A stretch of DNA of 64,000 bases from Candidatus Hydrogenedentota bacterium (GTDB lineage Bacteria > Hydrogenedentota > Hydrogenedentia > Hydrogenedentales > JAEUWI01): NCBI GenBank assembly GCA_016791475.1, contig JAEUWI010000028.1, forward strand, positions 28,641 through 92,640. The letters are read 5' to 3'. The notes beneath the pieces are model-generated. The model was given only the letters and a program-made list of their open reading frames with translations, did not search any database and was not told the DNA's origin. A program made the position numbers and the translations under genes. Shown in pieces: positions 1-9,476 of this stretch (within the stretch, counting starts at the first letter, position 1; each line of letters begins with the position of its first letter).

Positions 1-1188
1 ATTGCCAGCCTCTCCATGGGGGGGCTGCCTCCCTTGCTGGGATTTGTGGGCAAGGAATCGGTCTATGAGGCCCTGCTCTATGCGCCCGTGGCGGGTCCGT
101 GGCTGGTCGGCGCGGCCGTGTTGGCCAACGCGGCCAATGTCTACGTAGCCATCGTCGTCGGCGTGCTGCCTTTCTGGCGACGGCACGGCGCGCATCCGTC
201 TGTATCGGGCGAGGCTCCCTTTTCGCTCTGGCTGGGTCCCATGGTGTTGGGCGCGCTCGGCCTGACCTTCGGGCTCTACCCGACCCTGCTGAGTCATCAT
301 ATTCTCGGTCCCGGTGCCTCGGATGTCATCGGAGCAACGGTGGAGATCAAACTCAAGCTGTGGCACGGGTTCAATACCGCCCTGCTCCTCAGTATCTCGA
401 CCCTGGTGCTGGGTATGGTTGCCGTGTTGTTAAGGCGCCTTCTTCAGCGTTCCGCATCCGGACTCGCGCCCTTGTACCGCCTGGGGCCGGAAGGGGGCTA
501 TCATGGCGCGGTGGCGGGTATGCTCTGGTTCTCAGGGGTGCAAACGAGCTTTCTTCAGCACGGCTATCTCCGCTACTACCTGCTGGTCGTAATTGCCTGC
601 GTTATCGGCATGGCGTGCAGCGTACTACCGGACGAAGGCCACGCCCCCGCCTTCCTACTGGCCGATGCGCGGGTTCACGAACTGATCATCGTCGGCATGA
701 TTGCCATCGCGGCCATCGCGCTCACCCGTGTGGAGTCCCGCTTTGGAGCCCTCGCCTGCCTCGGCGTGGTGGGCTACGGCATGGCCCTGCTCTATGTTTT
801 TTATGGTGCGCCCGATCTTGCGAAAACCCAGATCATCGTGGAATCCCTGTCGGTGGTGTTGTTCGCCCTGCTTGCGGCGGCCATGCCGGGCTTTAAGAAC
901 CTCGCGCCCGTCTCGGTTCGCCGCCGCGATGCGGCCCTCGCCGCGATGGCTGGCATCCTGATGGGTCTGCTCGCTTATTTCACTCTGGCAACGGGGCAGG
1001 CTCGTTCGGTTTCCGACTTCTATCGCGAGAACAGTCTGCTCCTGGCCCACGGGCGCAACGTGGTGAATGTGATCCTGGTGGACTTTCGTGCCCTCGATAC
1101 TCTGGGTGAAATAACGGTGCTGGCTGTTGCCGCCTTCGGTGCCCAGGCGCTCATGCGCCGCCGCCGCGCGCGAAAGGCCCGCGTATGA
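1..1188 (+). CDS. mnhA: Na+/H+ antiporter subunit A (MrpA/MnhA), C-terminal part, cut by window edge
   Basis: Membrane subunit of the Mrp multisubunit cation/proton antiporter. The reading frame is open from base 1, so only the C-terminal ~395 residues are present; the ATG at 16 is internal. It opens with the end of the NuoL/ND5-like proton-channel domain ([12 protein letters not shown], as in complex I antiporter-like subunits). Further hydrophobic segments follow, then the DUF4040/MbhD-like segment ([16 protein letters not shown], about residues 268-284 of the visible part) and an MbhE-like end ([17 protein letters not shown]). These two C-terminal modules distinguish MrpA from MrpD and NuoL. 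The stop overlaps the next start (ATGA), as expected for a translationally coupled mrp operon. Identification is firm from the motifs and from the gene order that follows. Confidence 0.95.
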   Translation: MASLSMGGLPPLLGFVGKESVYEALLYAPVAGPWLVGAAVLANAANVYVAIVVGVLPFWRRHGAHPSVSGEAPFSLWLGPMVLGALGLTFGLYPTLLSHHILGPGASDVIGATVEIKLKLWHGFNTALLLSISTLVLGMVAVLLRRLLQRSASGLAPLYRLGPEGGYHGAVAGMLWFSGVQTSFLQHGYLRYYLLVVIACVIGMACSVLPDEGHAPAFLLADARVHELIIVGMIAIAAIALTRVESRFGALACLGVVGYGMALLYVFYGAPDLAKTQIIVESLSVVLFALLAAAMPGFKNLAPVSVRRRDAALAAMAGILMGLLAYFTLATGQARSVSDFYRENSLLLAHGRNVVNVILVDFRALDTLGEITVLAVAAFGAQALMRRRRARKARV

Positions 1189-1610
1189 ATTCCGCCCTCC
1201 TTCGAAATTGGACGCCCCTGCTGAAGGCCGTCATGCTGCTGATTTCAGTGCTCCTGCTCCTGCGAGGGCACAACGAGCCCGGCGGCGGCTTCGTGGGGGG
1301 GCTGGTGGCGGCCACCGCGTTCACCGTGCATGCCCTGGCCTACAATGTGAATGCGGCGCGCCGCTCCGCGCGTTTCTCGCCGCGCACGCTCATGGCCTCG
1401 GGCCTACTGGTCGCGCTGATCAGCGGACTGCCGGGATTGTGGAAGGGAGAGCCCTTTTTGACGGGTGTCTGGGGTACGCCCGACATTCCCTATCTGGGCA
1501 AGATAACACTGGGCACGCCCCTGCTGTTCGACGTCGGCGTCTATCTCGTCGTCGCGGGAGTCGTGCTGACCATGGTATTTGCCATGCTGGAGGACTACGA
1601 TGCAACTTAG
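1185..1610 (+). CDS. mnhB: Na+/H+ antiporter subunit B (MrpB/MnhB)
   Basis: A 141-residue integral membrane protein with four hydrophobic segments. It carries the MnhB signature [14 protein letters not shown] (residues ~27-40) and a second conserved stretch around [13 protein letters not shown]. Its length matches the MnhB family. The ATG overlaps the mnhA stop by four bases and the gene overlaps mnhC by 11 bases, showing tight coupling. It is a subunit of the Mrp antiporter, which exchanges cytoplasmic Na+ for external H+ as one hetero-oligomeric complex. Confidence 0.95.
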   Translation: MNSALLRNWTPLLKAVMLLISVLLLLRGHNEPGGGFVGGLVAATAFTVHALAYNVNAARRSARFSPRTLMASGLLVALISGLPGLWKGEPFLTGVWGTPDIPYLGKITLGTPLLFDVGVYLVVAGVVLTMVFAMLEDYDAT

Positions 1611-1947
1611 TATCGTCGTCCTGATCGCGGTGCTCTTCGGCTGCGGATTTTATCTGTTGCTTCGGCGAAGCTTTCTCCGGGTCATTCTCGGGCTGATGCT
1701 GCTGGGACATGCGGCCAATCTGCTTGTCTTCGTGTCCGCCGGCGTGGCGCGAGGCCCCGCGCCCCTCGTGGCCGAGGGTATGACCGCCGTGCCCGCACAC
1801 TCCGCCGATCCGCTGCCTCAGGCCCTGGTGCTAACGGCCATCGTGATCAGCTTCGGCGTTTCGGCTTTCGCCCTGGTCTTGTTTCGCCGGGCCTATGACA
1901 TGATCGATTCCGACGACACGGATCAATTGCGCGACACGGTGCATTGA
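1600..1947 (+). CDS. mnhC: Na+/H+ antiporter subunit C (MrpC/MnhC)
   Basis: NuoK-like membrane subunit of the Mrp antiporter, 115 residues from the chosen start. It has three transmembrane segments and the family motifs [24 protein letters not shown] and [17 protein letters not shown], the latter giving the conserved acidic/proline segment of NuoK/MrpC. A longer frame opens at 1579, but the ATG at 1600 gives the family-typical N-terminus, so it is preferred. It lies inside the end of mnhB (11-base overlap). A 53-base gap follows before mnhD. Confidence 0.94.
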   Translation: MQLSIVVLIAVLFGCGFYLLLRRSFLRVILGLMLLGHAANLLVFVSAGVARGPAPLVAEGMTAVPAHSADPLPQALVLTAIVISFGVSAFALVLFRRAYDMIDSDDTDQLRDTVH

Positions 1948-2000
1948 TCCGACAAAGGGCCGACAAGCCAGTTACGCGCATCGTGTAGAAGGATTCTTCA

Positions 2001-3503
2001 TTGCTGTTGTTTCTACCAATTGTGATTCCCCTGGCCGCGGGGGCGCTCTGCGCGGCCGCCGCGACGGCGTGGCCCCGCACAACCCGGTGGATCGGCCTTG
2101 CGGGAACGATCGCCTTGCTCGCCGCCGTGATCGCCCTGGCAGTGGAAGTCCAGGGTGGGATTCAAGTGGCTCACACGGGGGCCTGGCCCGCACCCTACGG
2201 AATCTCTCTTGTGGCCGACGGTCTCTCCGCCATCATGGTGCTCATGACGGGCATCACCGCCTTGCTTATGGCGATTTTCTCCAACGCCACCATGGATACG
2301 CGCCGCTTGAAGGACGGGTACTACTTTCTTTTCTTTGTGCTGCTGGCCGGGGTCAACGGCGCCTTTCTTACGGGAGATCTATTTAATCTATACGTATGGT
2401 TTGAAGTGTTGTTGATCGCGTCCTTCGTGCTCATCGTTCTCGGCGGTACCCGTCGACAGTTCGGCGGTGCGGTGAAGTATGTCACGATGAACCTTGTGGG
2501 ATCGGTCGTTTTTCTCTCCGCCGTCGGGATCATCTACGGCAATACCGGCACTCTGAACATGGCCCATCTGGCCACGCGCATTCCGGAGATTGAGAGCGGG
2601 TCCGTGAGGCAGGCATCCTACGGGCTACTCCTGGTGGCTTTCGGGATCAAGGCGGGCGTTTTTCCACTATTTTCCTGGCTGCCCGCTTCCTACCATACGC
2701 CGCCTCACGTGGTCACGACTCTCTTTTCTGCGCTCCTCACAAAAGTGGGCGTCTACGCACTCATCCGCGCCAGCACCCTGTTGTTCCCGGCCGAGCACGC
2801 CCAGTTTCAGCCCTTTGTGCTGGTCGTGGCGTCATTGACGATGGTGGCGGGGGTGCTGGGGGCCGTCGCACAGTACAACCTGCGAAAGCTCCTTTCTTTT
2901 CATATCGTAAGCCAGATCGGTTACTTGATCTTTGGCGTTGCGCTGGCCACCGCCGGCAGTCTGGCGGCCTCGATTTGCTTCATGGTTCACGTCATGGCGG
3001 CCAAAGGGGCGCTCTTTGTTTCGGGGGCCTTTATGCACTACCTTCGCGGGACCTCGGACTTGAAGCAGCTCGGCTCCTTCGCCGCGACCCGACCCGCCTT
3101 CGCCCTTTTATTCGCCGTGCCAGCGTTGTCTCTGGCGGGCCTGCCGCCCTTTTCGGGCTTCGTGGGCAAATATGCCCTCGTGAAGGCGGGTCTGGAGGGC
3201 GGTGCCTATATCACGGTTTTTGTATCGCTGGCGGTCAGCATCCTCACCCTCTATTCCATGACGAAGATCTGGAACGAGGCCTTTTGGAAGGCCGCCCCCC
3301 GTGAAGTCCATGCACACGTGCCGGAGCGCCAACTTTCGCGCGTGCAAACCTGGGGTATACTGGCACCCGGCGTGGTGTTGGCGGCCTTCAGTGTGCTCCT
3401 TTCCGTCGCCGCCGCCCCGCTCCTCGCCGTGTCGACCGCCGCCGCCGCAGAGCTTCTCGACCCTCAGGCGTATATTTCGGCGGTGCTGGGAGTTGCGCCA
3501 TGA
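2001..3503 (+). CDS. mnhD: Na+/H+ antiporter subunit D (MrpD/MnhD)
   Basis: A 500-residue polytopic membrane protein of the NuoN/NuoM/MrpD proton-pumping family. Visible hallmarks are NLYVWFEVLLIASFVL (conserved Glu of TM5), GIKAGVFPLFSWLPASYHTPP (conserved Lys and the SYH..PP loop), LSFHIVSQIGYLIFG and LAGLPPFSGFVGK. The start is a TTG at 2001, preceded by AGAAGGA at about seven bases; no ATG fits the family N-terminus. It is the antiporter-like core subunit that pairs with MrpA. The stop overlaps mnhE by ATGA. Confidence 0.95.
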   Translation: MLLFLPIVIPLAAGALCAAAATAWPRTTRWIGLAGTIALLAAVIALAVEVQGGIQVAHTGAWPAPYGISLVADGLSAIMVLMTGITALLMAIFSNATMDTRRLKDGYYFLFFVLLAGVNGAFLTGDLFNLYVWFEVLLIASFVLIVLGGTRRQFGGAVKYVTMNLVGSVVFLSAVGIIYGNTGTLNMAHLATRIPEIESGSVRQASYGLLLVAFGIKAGVFPLFSWLPASYHTPPHVVTTLFSALLTKVGVYALIRASTLLFPAEHAQFQPFVLVVASLTMVAGVLGAVAQYNLRKLLSFHIVSQIGYLIFGVALATAGSLAASICFMVHVMAAKGALFVSGAFMHYLRGTSDLKQLGSFAATRPAFALLFAVPALSLAGLPPFSGFVGKYALVKAGLEGGAYITVFVSLAVSILTLYSMTKIWNEAFWKAAPREVHAHVPERQLSRVQTWGILAPGVVLAAFSVLLSVAAAPLLAVSTAAAAELLDPQAYISAVLGVAP

Positions 3504-3973
3504 AGGCTCTCTTCCTGAATCTGCTCCTCGCCCTGACCTGGTGCGCCGCATCCGGGGCGGTGAATACCCAGAACTTTGCTCTGGGCTTCCTGGTGGGCTT
3601 CACGATTCTGAGCGTCCAGACCGAGATCAGCCGCGGCGGGAAGTACCGCAAGAAGGTCTGGTACGTGTTTGTGTTCGCGCTGTATTTCCTGCGCGAGGTG
3701 CTTGTCGGAGCACTTCAAGTGGCCTGGGCGGTCATCTGGCCTTTTCGCGCAATCCGACCGGGCATTGTGGCGCTGCCCCTGTCGGCGCGAACGACGATCC
3801 AGCAGACCTTGCTGGCGAATGCCATGACGCTGACGCCGGGAACAATGAGCGTCGAGCTCAGCGCCGACGGCAAGACCCTTTATGTACACGTGATGGATAT
3901 GGAGAATGCGGACGAAGTGCGCCGGAAATTCAAGAGCGGCCTGGAAGCGCACCTGTTGAGGATGCTGTCCTGA
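3500..3973 (+). CDS. mnhE: Na+/H+ antiporter subunit E (MrpE/MnhE)
   Basis: A 157-residue membrane protein with an N-terminal hydrophobic pair of segments and a cytoplasmic C-terminal half. It carries the MrpE pattern ARTTIQQTLLANAMTLTPGTMSVEL (residues ~94-118) followed by DGKTLYVHVMD. Length and motif match MnhE. It overlaps mnhD by four bases and lies 12 bases before mnhF. It is an accessory subunit of the Mrp antiporter complex. Confidence 0.95.
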   Translation: MKALFLNLLLALTWCAASGAVNTQNFALGFLVGFTILSVQTEISRGGKYRKKVWYVFVFALYFLREVLVGALQVAWAVIWPFRAIRPGIVALPLSARTTIQQTLLANAMTLTPGTMSVELSADGKTLYVHVMDMENADEVRRKFKSGLEAHLLRMLS

Positions 3974-3985
3974 GGAGATCCCGAG

Positions 3986-4252
3986 ATGATAGAAACCCAT
4001 ATTAAGTACATCATGGTTGTCTATGGGGTCGCACTTCTCCTTGCGCTCGCACGGCTTATCAAGGGGCCCACACTGGCGGACCGCGTGATCTCGCTCGACT
4101 TTATCATGACCTGCGTCATCGGAATGATCGTGGTCGATGCTATCGCCACGGGCGAGTCCCACTTCCTCAGCGTGGCCATTGTGGCCGCATTACTCGGCTT
4201 TGTAGGAACCCTGGCCTTCGCCATGTATATCCAACGGAGGGCGGGGCAATGA
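3986..4252 (+). CDS. mnhF: Na+/H+ antiporter subunit F (MrpF/MnhF)
   Basis: A short 88-residue protein with three transmembrane helices and the MrpF motif RLIKGPTLADRVISLDFI (residues ~23-40). It is preceded by GAGGAG-type ribosome binding sequence (TGAGGAGATCCCGAG) and overlaps mnhG by four bases. Length, position and motif make the assignment secure. It is a small structural subunit of the Mrp antiporter. Confidence 0.94.
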   Translation: MIETHIKYIMVVYGVALLLALARLIKGPTLADRVISLDFIMTCVIGMIVVDAIATGESHFLSVAIVAALLGFVGTLAFAMYIQRRAGQ

Positions 4253-4596
4253 CCGATCATCTGGTCGTAGGACTCTTGTGGGTCGGTGCCGTCTTCACAC
4301 TGGTCGCCGCGATCGGCATCGTCCGACTGCCCGACGTTTTTCTCCGCATGCATGCGGCGGCGAAGGCGGGCACCGTTGGCGTCATCTCGGGCCTGCTTGC
4401 GCTGACCCTGCATTTCGATGAACCCGCCATCCGCGCGCGCGCCGTGTTAATCGCTCTCTTTCTGTGCATCACCGCGCCCATCGTGGCGCAGGTGCTGGCG
4501 CGGGCCGCACTCGCCGCCCGGACCCCCATGTGTCCCCGAACCCGGTGTGAGGAGTGGACGGCCGACGAGGCCCACAAGCGAGGTGACACAAAGTAG
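4249..4596 (+). CDS. mnhG: Na+/H+ antiporter subunit G (MrpG/MnhG)
   Basis: A 115-residue membrane protein and last gene of the mrp operon. It shows the MrpG signature GIVRLPDVFLRMHAAAKAGT (residues ~24-43) and three hydrophobic helices, with a hydrophilic C-terminal tail. ATGA overlap with mnhF. The order A-B-C-D-E-F-G is the standard Mrp arrangement with separate A and B. Transcription probably ends in the 217-base gap before 4814, but I see no clear terminator there. Confidence 0.94.
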   Translation: MTDHLVVGLLWVGAVFTLVAAIGIVRLPDVFLRMHAAAKAGTVGVISGLLALTLHFDEPAIRARAVLIALFLCITAPIVAQVLARAALAARTPMCPRTRCEEWTADEAHKRGDTK

Positions 4597-4813
4597 CGTT
4601 GTTGGCCCACGATCACCCGCCCGTGATCCGCGGCCAGCAAGCGCCCTACGGACCTGTCGTGCAGACTCTGATAAAGGGCGATACAGCGCCGGACCGGAAA
4701 TGGCATCGCACTCAGCGAAGGGCTATGATACCGGCTGCGGGTTCCGACCGTGAAGGTTCTTCGACAATGAAGGAGCCCGCTCCATTTTCCACGGTTTACT
4801 CTGGAGTTCTCTC

Positions 4814-7800
4814 ATGTTTGTGCGAATGACCTGCTCCATCCTCGGTGTGGCGATCCTGGCTCTTCTGCCCGCCCACGCCGATCTCCTTCCGCCGATCTCC
4901 CGCGCGCCTCAGTATCCCCTGAAGACGCAGCGCATGCTGTGGACCGATGCCGAAGTGGCGATGGCCCGGGAGAACATCGCGAAATATCCAGCGGCGCGGG
5001 CGATTGCGGATGCCACCATAAAGCGGGCCGATGTCTGGATGGCCTGGGAGGACACCGCGTTGCGGGCCATTGTGACGACGGCGGACGTGCCGCGCGCCTT
5101 CAACGACGCGACGGCGGGCTGTCCGAAATGCGGTATGGAACTCTATGAGAAGGGCGGGACATATCCCTGGATTATCGACCCGAAGGTACCGTTCAAGGTG
5201 ACGTGCCCGGTGGACGGCAGCACCTATCCGAGCAACGATTTCGCGGCCTATTATGCATCGGGTATGAACGATCGTTCGCTGCTCACGGGCGACTACGCGG
5301 ACGACGGACGGGGCTGGGTGTCACCGAGCGGCGAGAAGCACTGGTTTGTGGCGTATGCGAATCACTGGACGTGGATGAACCACATCATTCCCGCGGCGCA
5401 GGATCTGGCCCGGGCCTACATTCTGACGGGCGATGCGACCTATGGGCGGAAAGCGGCGGTGCTGCTGGATCGCATCGCGGAAGTTTACCCGAACATGGAT
5501 CACCATCCGCAGTCGCGCTATGGGGAACTCCAGGGCGCGCGGGGCGGGCGCTATGAAGGGAAGATCCTGAACCACATCTGGGAGACGGGCACGTTGACGT
5601 CGCTGGCCGAGGCCTATGACTATTGCTGGGACGCGATTGGAGATGACACCGTGTCGGGGAAGACGGCGGCGCAGGTGCGGGCGAACATCGAGGCGAATCT
5701 GCTCGAGGAAGGTATCGACGGCTATTTCTCCGGGAAGATTCGCGGCAATTTCGGCATGCACCAGAAAGCTTTGGTCTTTGCGGGGCTGGCGCGTCAGTTT
5801 GGCAAGCAGGATGAATGGTTCGACGGCATCATGAACGACGCGGGCAGTGGAGAAGCAACGACCGGGCTGAACTACGCGCTTTACAACCTGGTCTATCGCG
5901 ACGGGCCGCCTTTCGAGACGGCGCCGGGCTACAACTTTTCCTGGGTGGCCAATATCACCACGGTGGCGGAGGCCCTGCACCGCGCGAATCGCGACGTGTA
6001 CGCCATTCCCAAGATGCGCCGGCTCTACGATGGCGTAATCGACGTGGTGAACATTGGCCAGCACACGCCTTCCGTGGGCGACAGCGGCTCGGTGTATGGC
6101 GGCTTTGTCGGGCGCGATGCCTACGTATACCAACGGGCCTGGCAGGTCTATCAAGACCCGAGATTTCTCGCGCACCTTCAGGGCTTCAACGCCACCGGCG
6201 ACGGGGGCTTCATCGATTTCGAGAGCCTCTTTGCGCCGGTGATTCCTTCCGCGCCGCCCGTGAAGGCTCCGGTGCGATCAAGGCTGATGGACGGCTACGG
6301 CATGGCGATCTTGAACAATCCCGCGAACACGATTTCGCTGGCGCTCTACTACGGCTACATGGGGGGACACGGCCACTTTGACCGGTTGAACTTCGAGCTC
6401 TATGCGAACAATCTTGTGATGATGCCCGATCTGGGCTATCCCGATTTCATGAACGCCTATGTGCCCGGCATCTATACCTGGAGCAAGAACACCATCGCCC
6501 ACAACACGGTCACGGTGGACGCCGCGCGGCAGCGGACCAACTACCCCGGCACGGTGCAGCGCTTTGTGGATGAGGGATTCGCCCGAGCGCTGGATATCGA
6601 CGCCGCGCCGACCTATGGCCAGACGAGCGAGTACCGGCGGCGGCTGGTGATGGTGGACCTGGATGATGCCCGGAGCTACTTGGTGGATTGCTTTACGGTG
6701 AAGGGCGGCGGTCAGCACGACTATAGCCTGCACGGCCCGCCCGGGACCTTTACTCCATTGTCGGGCGAATGGAGCGAGCCGGCGGCGGGCACGCTGGCGG
6801 GTCCGGACGTCCCGCTGGAATATATCTACGACAATCCGGCGATGGCCACACCGGGGTACACCGGCGGCTACTCGGACTACCGCGGTTCGGGTTTCCAGCA
6901 CTTGTTTAACGTGCAGCGGCTGACCGGGGGCAGCGCCGCGGGCGAATGGATCCATGAGAAGAATCCCGAGGCGAAGCTCAGGCTTTACCGGCTGGATGCG
7001 CCGAAGGAGGCGATGCTTGCGGATGCGTTTATCTCGCCCGTGAAGTACAAGACGCCGGTAAAGTATGTGATTGGGCGCAATCAGGGTGATCAAATGGAAT
7101 CCCAGTTTGTCTCGATTGCCGAGCCGTTCAGCGGTTCGGCGGCCATCCAGCAAGCCCGCAATTTACCCTTGCGTGAAGGTTCCGGCGTGGCCGCGGAGGT
7201 GCGCTGGACCGGACCCGCGGCTGAGGTCATGCGCGATGTGGTGTTGATCAACACGGCGGGCGGAACGATGCGTCTCGCCGATGAAGACCTGCACACCGAC
7301 GCGGCCATGGCCGTTGTGCGTTTTGCGAATGGGACGGTGTCGCGCCGATGGGCCACCGGCGGTACCTATCTCATGGCCGGAGGCGTCAGCTCCAGCCAGT
7401 CGGCCCCCCTCACGGGCACGGTCACTTCGGTCGACGCGGGTTCGGGTCGCATTCTTATCGCATGCGAAATGCTTTCGGCGGATGTCGGTTCGCTGGCCGG
7501 CAAGGTGATTCACTTTCAGAACGACTTTCGCCGCACGGCCCACCCCATCCTCGGGGCGGCACCCGCGCCAGGCGGACTTCTGGTTACCGTGGGCGACGAT
7601 CTGCTTGTGGGTCGCGTACGCATCGGCGCACTCCGCGCGGACGGCTTCACCACGGCCACGGGCATGGCCTTTGCCCCGGTCTACGATGGCGCCTACGCGA
7701 CGGACGAGGCTTTCAGCGCCTTCGTGCCGATTACGGGCGTGAAAGGCGGCGTGGTGACCTACACCGCACCCCGCGCGGACAGTGCGCCCTTTGTGTCGGG

Positions 7801-7876
7801 GGAGGACGCGTGGATCGTGAATGTGGGCCCTGGGGACCGTGTGGAGGTACCGATGGCGACTGTTGGCGGTGGGTGA
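4814..7876 (+). CDS. Secreted heparinase II/III-like polysaccharide lyase
   Basis: A 1020-residue exported protein with a signal peptide (residues 1-~22, ending AHA). An alpha-helical (alpha/alpha toroid) half resembles alginate/heparinase lyases, including NHWTWMNHIIPAAQDLARAY. A beta-sandwich half contains YGYMGGHGHFDRLNFELY and TIAHNTVTVDAARQ, the pattern that closes the active site in heparinase II/III family proteins. Roughly 250 C-terminal residues are not recognised. An unusual cysteine set (C103, C106 in CPKCGM and C131 in TCPVDG) near the N-terminus looks like a zinc-ribbon-type insertion. GGAG at 4803-4806 supports the ATG at 4814. It is likely to depolymerise uronic-acid polysaccharide outside the cytoplasm; the substrate cannot be told from sequence. 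Confidence 0.85.
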   Translation: MFVRMTCSILGVAILALLPAHADLLPPISRAPQYPLKTQRMLWTDAEVAMARENIAKYPAARAIADATIKRADVWMAWEDTALRAIVTTADVPRAFNDATAGCPKCGMELYEKGGTYPWIIDPKVPFKVTCPVDGSTYPSNDFAAYYASGMNDRSLLTGDYADDGRGWVSPSGEKHWFVAYANHWTWMNHIIPAAQDLARAYILTGDATYGRKAAVLLDRIAEVYPNMDHHPQSRYGELQGARGGRYEGKILNHIWETGTLTSLAEAYDYCWDAIGDDTVSGKTAAQVRANIEANLLEEGIDGYFSGKIRGNFGMHQKALVFAGLARQFGKQDEWFDGIMNDAGSGEATTGLNYALYNLVYRDGPPFETAPGYNFSWVANITTVAEALHRANRDVYAIPKMRRLYDGVIDVVNIGQHTPSVGDSGSVYGGFVGRDAYVYQRAWQVYQDPRFLAHLQGFNATGDGGFIDFESLFAPVIPSAPPVKAPVRSRLMDGYGMAILNNPANTISLALYYGYMGGHGHFDRLNFELYANNLVMMPDLGYPDFMNAYVPGIYTWSKNTIAHNTVTVDAARQRTNYPGTVQRFVDEGFARALDIDAAPTYGQTSEYRRRLVMVDLDDARSYLVDCFTVKGGGQHDYSLHGPPGTFTPLSGEWSEPAAGTLAGPDVPLEYIYDNPAMATPGYTGGYSDYRGSGFQHLFNVQRLTGGSAAGEWIHEKNPEAKLRLYRLDAPKEAMLADAFISPVKYKTPVKYVIGRNQGDQMESQFVSIAEPFSGSAAIQQARNLPLREGSGVAAEVRWTGPAAEVMRDVVLINTAGGTMRLADEDLHTDAAMAVVRFANGTVSRRWATGGTYLMAGGVSSSQSAPLTGTVTSVDAGSGRILIACEMLSADVGSLAGKVIHFQNDFRRTAHPILGAAPAPGGLLVTVGDDLLVGRVRIGALRADGFTTATGMAFAPVYDGAYATDEAFSAFVPITGVKGGVVTYTAPRADSAPFVSGEDAWIVNVGPGDRVEVPMATVGGG

Positions 7877-7895
7877 ACCATAATGCAATCCGAGT

Positions 7896-7976
7896 GGGCC
7901 GTTCCCCGCACGTAATGCGCGGGACGGTCCCGTCTCAAATAGAACCGGGCAGCCTCGCTGGTTGCGGGCTGCCCGG
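7896..7976. terminator. Hairpins between convergent lyase and lpd genes
   Basis: Two stem-loops lie in the 116-base convergent gap. One is imperfect (7896-7931). The other is a clean 10-bp stem (CCGGGCAGCC at 7945-7954 with its complement at 7967-7976). No long T tract follows either, so a terminator role rests on position and stem strength. Confidence 0.4.
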
Positions 7977-7992
7977 ATGGTCTCTGGACTGC

Positions 7993-9414
7993 TTAGTGTT
8001 TCTTCGGGCGGTAGATGTGGGTGGCGGTGCCGAAGACGGAGCCGGCGGCTTCCATGACGGTTTCGCTGAGGGTGGGGTGGGGGTGGATGGTGAGGTCCAT
8101 GTCGCTCACCAGGGCGCCCATCTCGATGGCCAGGGTACCTTCCGCGATGAGCTCGCCCGCGCCCGCGCCGACGATGCCCATGCCCAGCAGGCGGTGGGTT
8201 TCGGGATCGGAAATAATCTTGGTCATGCCTTCCATACGATTGATGGTGGTGGCGCGACCGGAGGCGGCCCAGGGGAAACGTGCGATGTGCACGTTGCGTT
8301 CCGTGCGCCTGGCCTCTTCTTCCGTGAGGCCGCACCAGGCGACTTCGGGGTCGGTAAAGACGACGGCGGGGATGGCCTGGGGTTCGAAGGCGGCGTGGTG
8401 GCCGGCGATGACTTCGGCCGCGACGCGCCCTTCGGCGGAGGCTTTATGGGCGAGCATGGCACCGCCCACGATGTCGCCGATGGCGAAGATATTGGGATCG
8501 GCGGTGCGCATCTGGGCATCGACTTCGATGAAGCCGCGATCATTGACCACGACGCCGGTGCTCTTGAGGCCGAGGCCGCTGGAGTTGGGTTTGCGGCCGA
8601 TGCTCACGAGCACCTTGTCGAAGGTGCGCTGGGGCTTCTTGAGGTTCTCGCCTTCGAGGGTGACCTTGATGCCGGTCTTCTGCTCTTTCATATCGGCGAT
8701 TTTGGTGTTCAGGAGGATTTCCTTGAACTGGGTCTCCAAGCGGGCCTGAAGGGGCTTCACCAGGTCGCGGTCCGCGCCGGGCAAGAGTCCACCGGTCATT
8801 TCCACGCAGGTGACTTCGGAGCCGAGGGCCGAGTAGACGGTGCCGAGTTCCAGGCCGATATAGCCGCCGCCCACGAGGAGCAGGGATTCGGGAATGTCGG
8901 TAAGCTTCAGAGCGCCGGTGGAGTTCATGATGCGCTCGGACTCGATCAGGGGCCCGAATCGGGCCGGACGCGAGCCGGCGGCGATGATGGTGTATTCCGC
9001 AGCCAGCTTGATCTGCTTGCCGTCGGCCAGGGTGACGACGAGGTTCTTCGAGTTTACGAAGGTGCCCCGGCCCTGAATGTAATTGATTTTGCGCGCTTTG
9101 ACGAGCTGTCCGAGTCCGCCGGTCATCTGGTTGACGACGGCGTCGGTGGCGTTGCGTACGCGATTCAGGTCAATCTGGGGCTCGCCAAAGGTCAGTCCGA
9201 AGTGGGTGGATTCCCGGGCCTCGTTGATGACCTTGGCCACGTGGAGCAGGGCCTTGGACGGGATGCAGCCGCGGTAGAGGCAGGTGCCCCCGGGATTGGC
9301 TTCCACATCGATGAGGGTCACGTCGAGGCCGAGGTCCGCGGCCATAAATGCCGCGGCGTAACCGCCGGGCCCGCCGCCCAGCACCGCGACCTGTGTGCTC
9401 TGATTGCTGCTCAT
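7993..9414 (-). CDS. lpd: Dihydrolipoyl dehydrogenase (E3)
   Basis: FAD-dependent E3 component that reoxidises dihydrolipoamide of E2 and reduces NAD+. The 473-residue length is typical. It has an N-terminal FAD-binding GGGPGGYAAA (residues ~13-22), the redox-active disulfide GGTCLYRGC (C45, C50), an NAD-binding GGGYIGLELG and a second FAD motif ending in AIGDIVG. The C-terminal dimer interface supplies HPHPTLSE (H446, E451), the catalytic base pair. AGAGGA precedes the ATG at 9414. It is the third gene of an aceE-aceF-lpd operon, 62 bases after aceF, so it serves pyruvate dehydrogenase and possibly other 2-oxoacid complexes. Confidence 0.95.
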   Translation of the reverse strand: MSSNQSTQVAVLGGGPGGYAAAFMAADLGLDVTLIDVEANPGGTCLYRGCIPSKALLHVAKVINEARESTHFGLTFGEPQIDLNRVRNATDAVVNQMTGGLGQLVKARKINYIQGRGTFVNSKNLVVTLADGKQIKLAAEYTIIAAGSRPARFGPLIESERIMNSTGALKLTDIPESLLLVGGGYIGLELGTVYSALGSEVTCVEMTGGLLPGADRDLVKPLQARLETQFKEILLNTKIADMKEQKTGIKVTLEGENLKKPQRTFDKVLVSIGRKPNSSGLGLKSTGVVVNDRGFIEVDAQMRTADPNIFAIGDIVGGAMLAHKASAEGRVAAEVIAGHHAAFEPQAIPAVVFTDPEVAWCGLTEEEARRTERNVHIARFPWAASGRATTINRMEGMTKIISDPETHRLLGMGIVGAGAGELIAEGTLAIEMGALVSDMDLTIHPHPTLSETVMEAAGSVFGTATHIYRPKKH

Positions 9415-9476
9415 ACGTTTATCCTCTTCCCCCTTCGGGGTCGTTTTCGTTGTTCTATCGTTGGTCGTCCGGGGGG

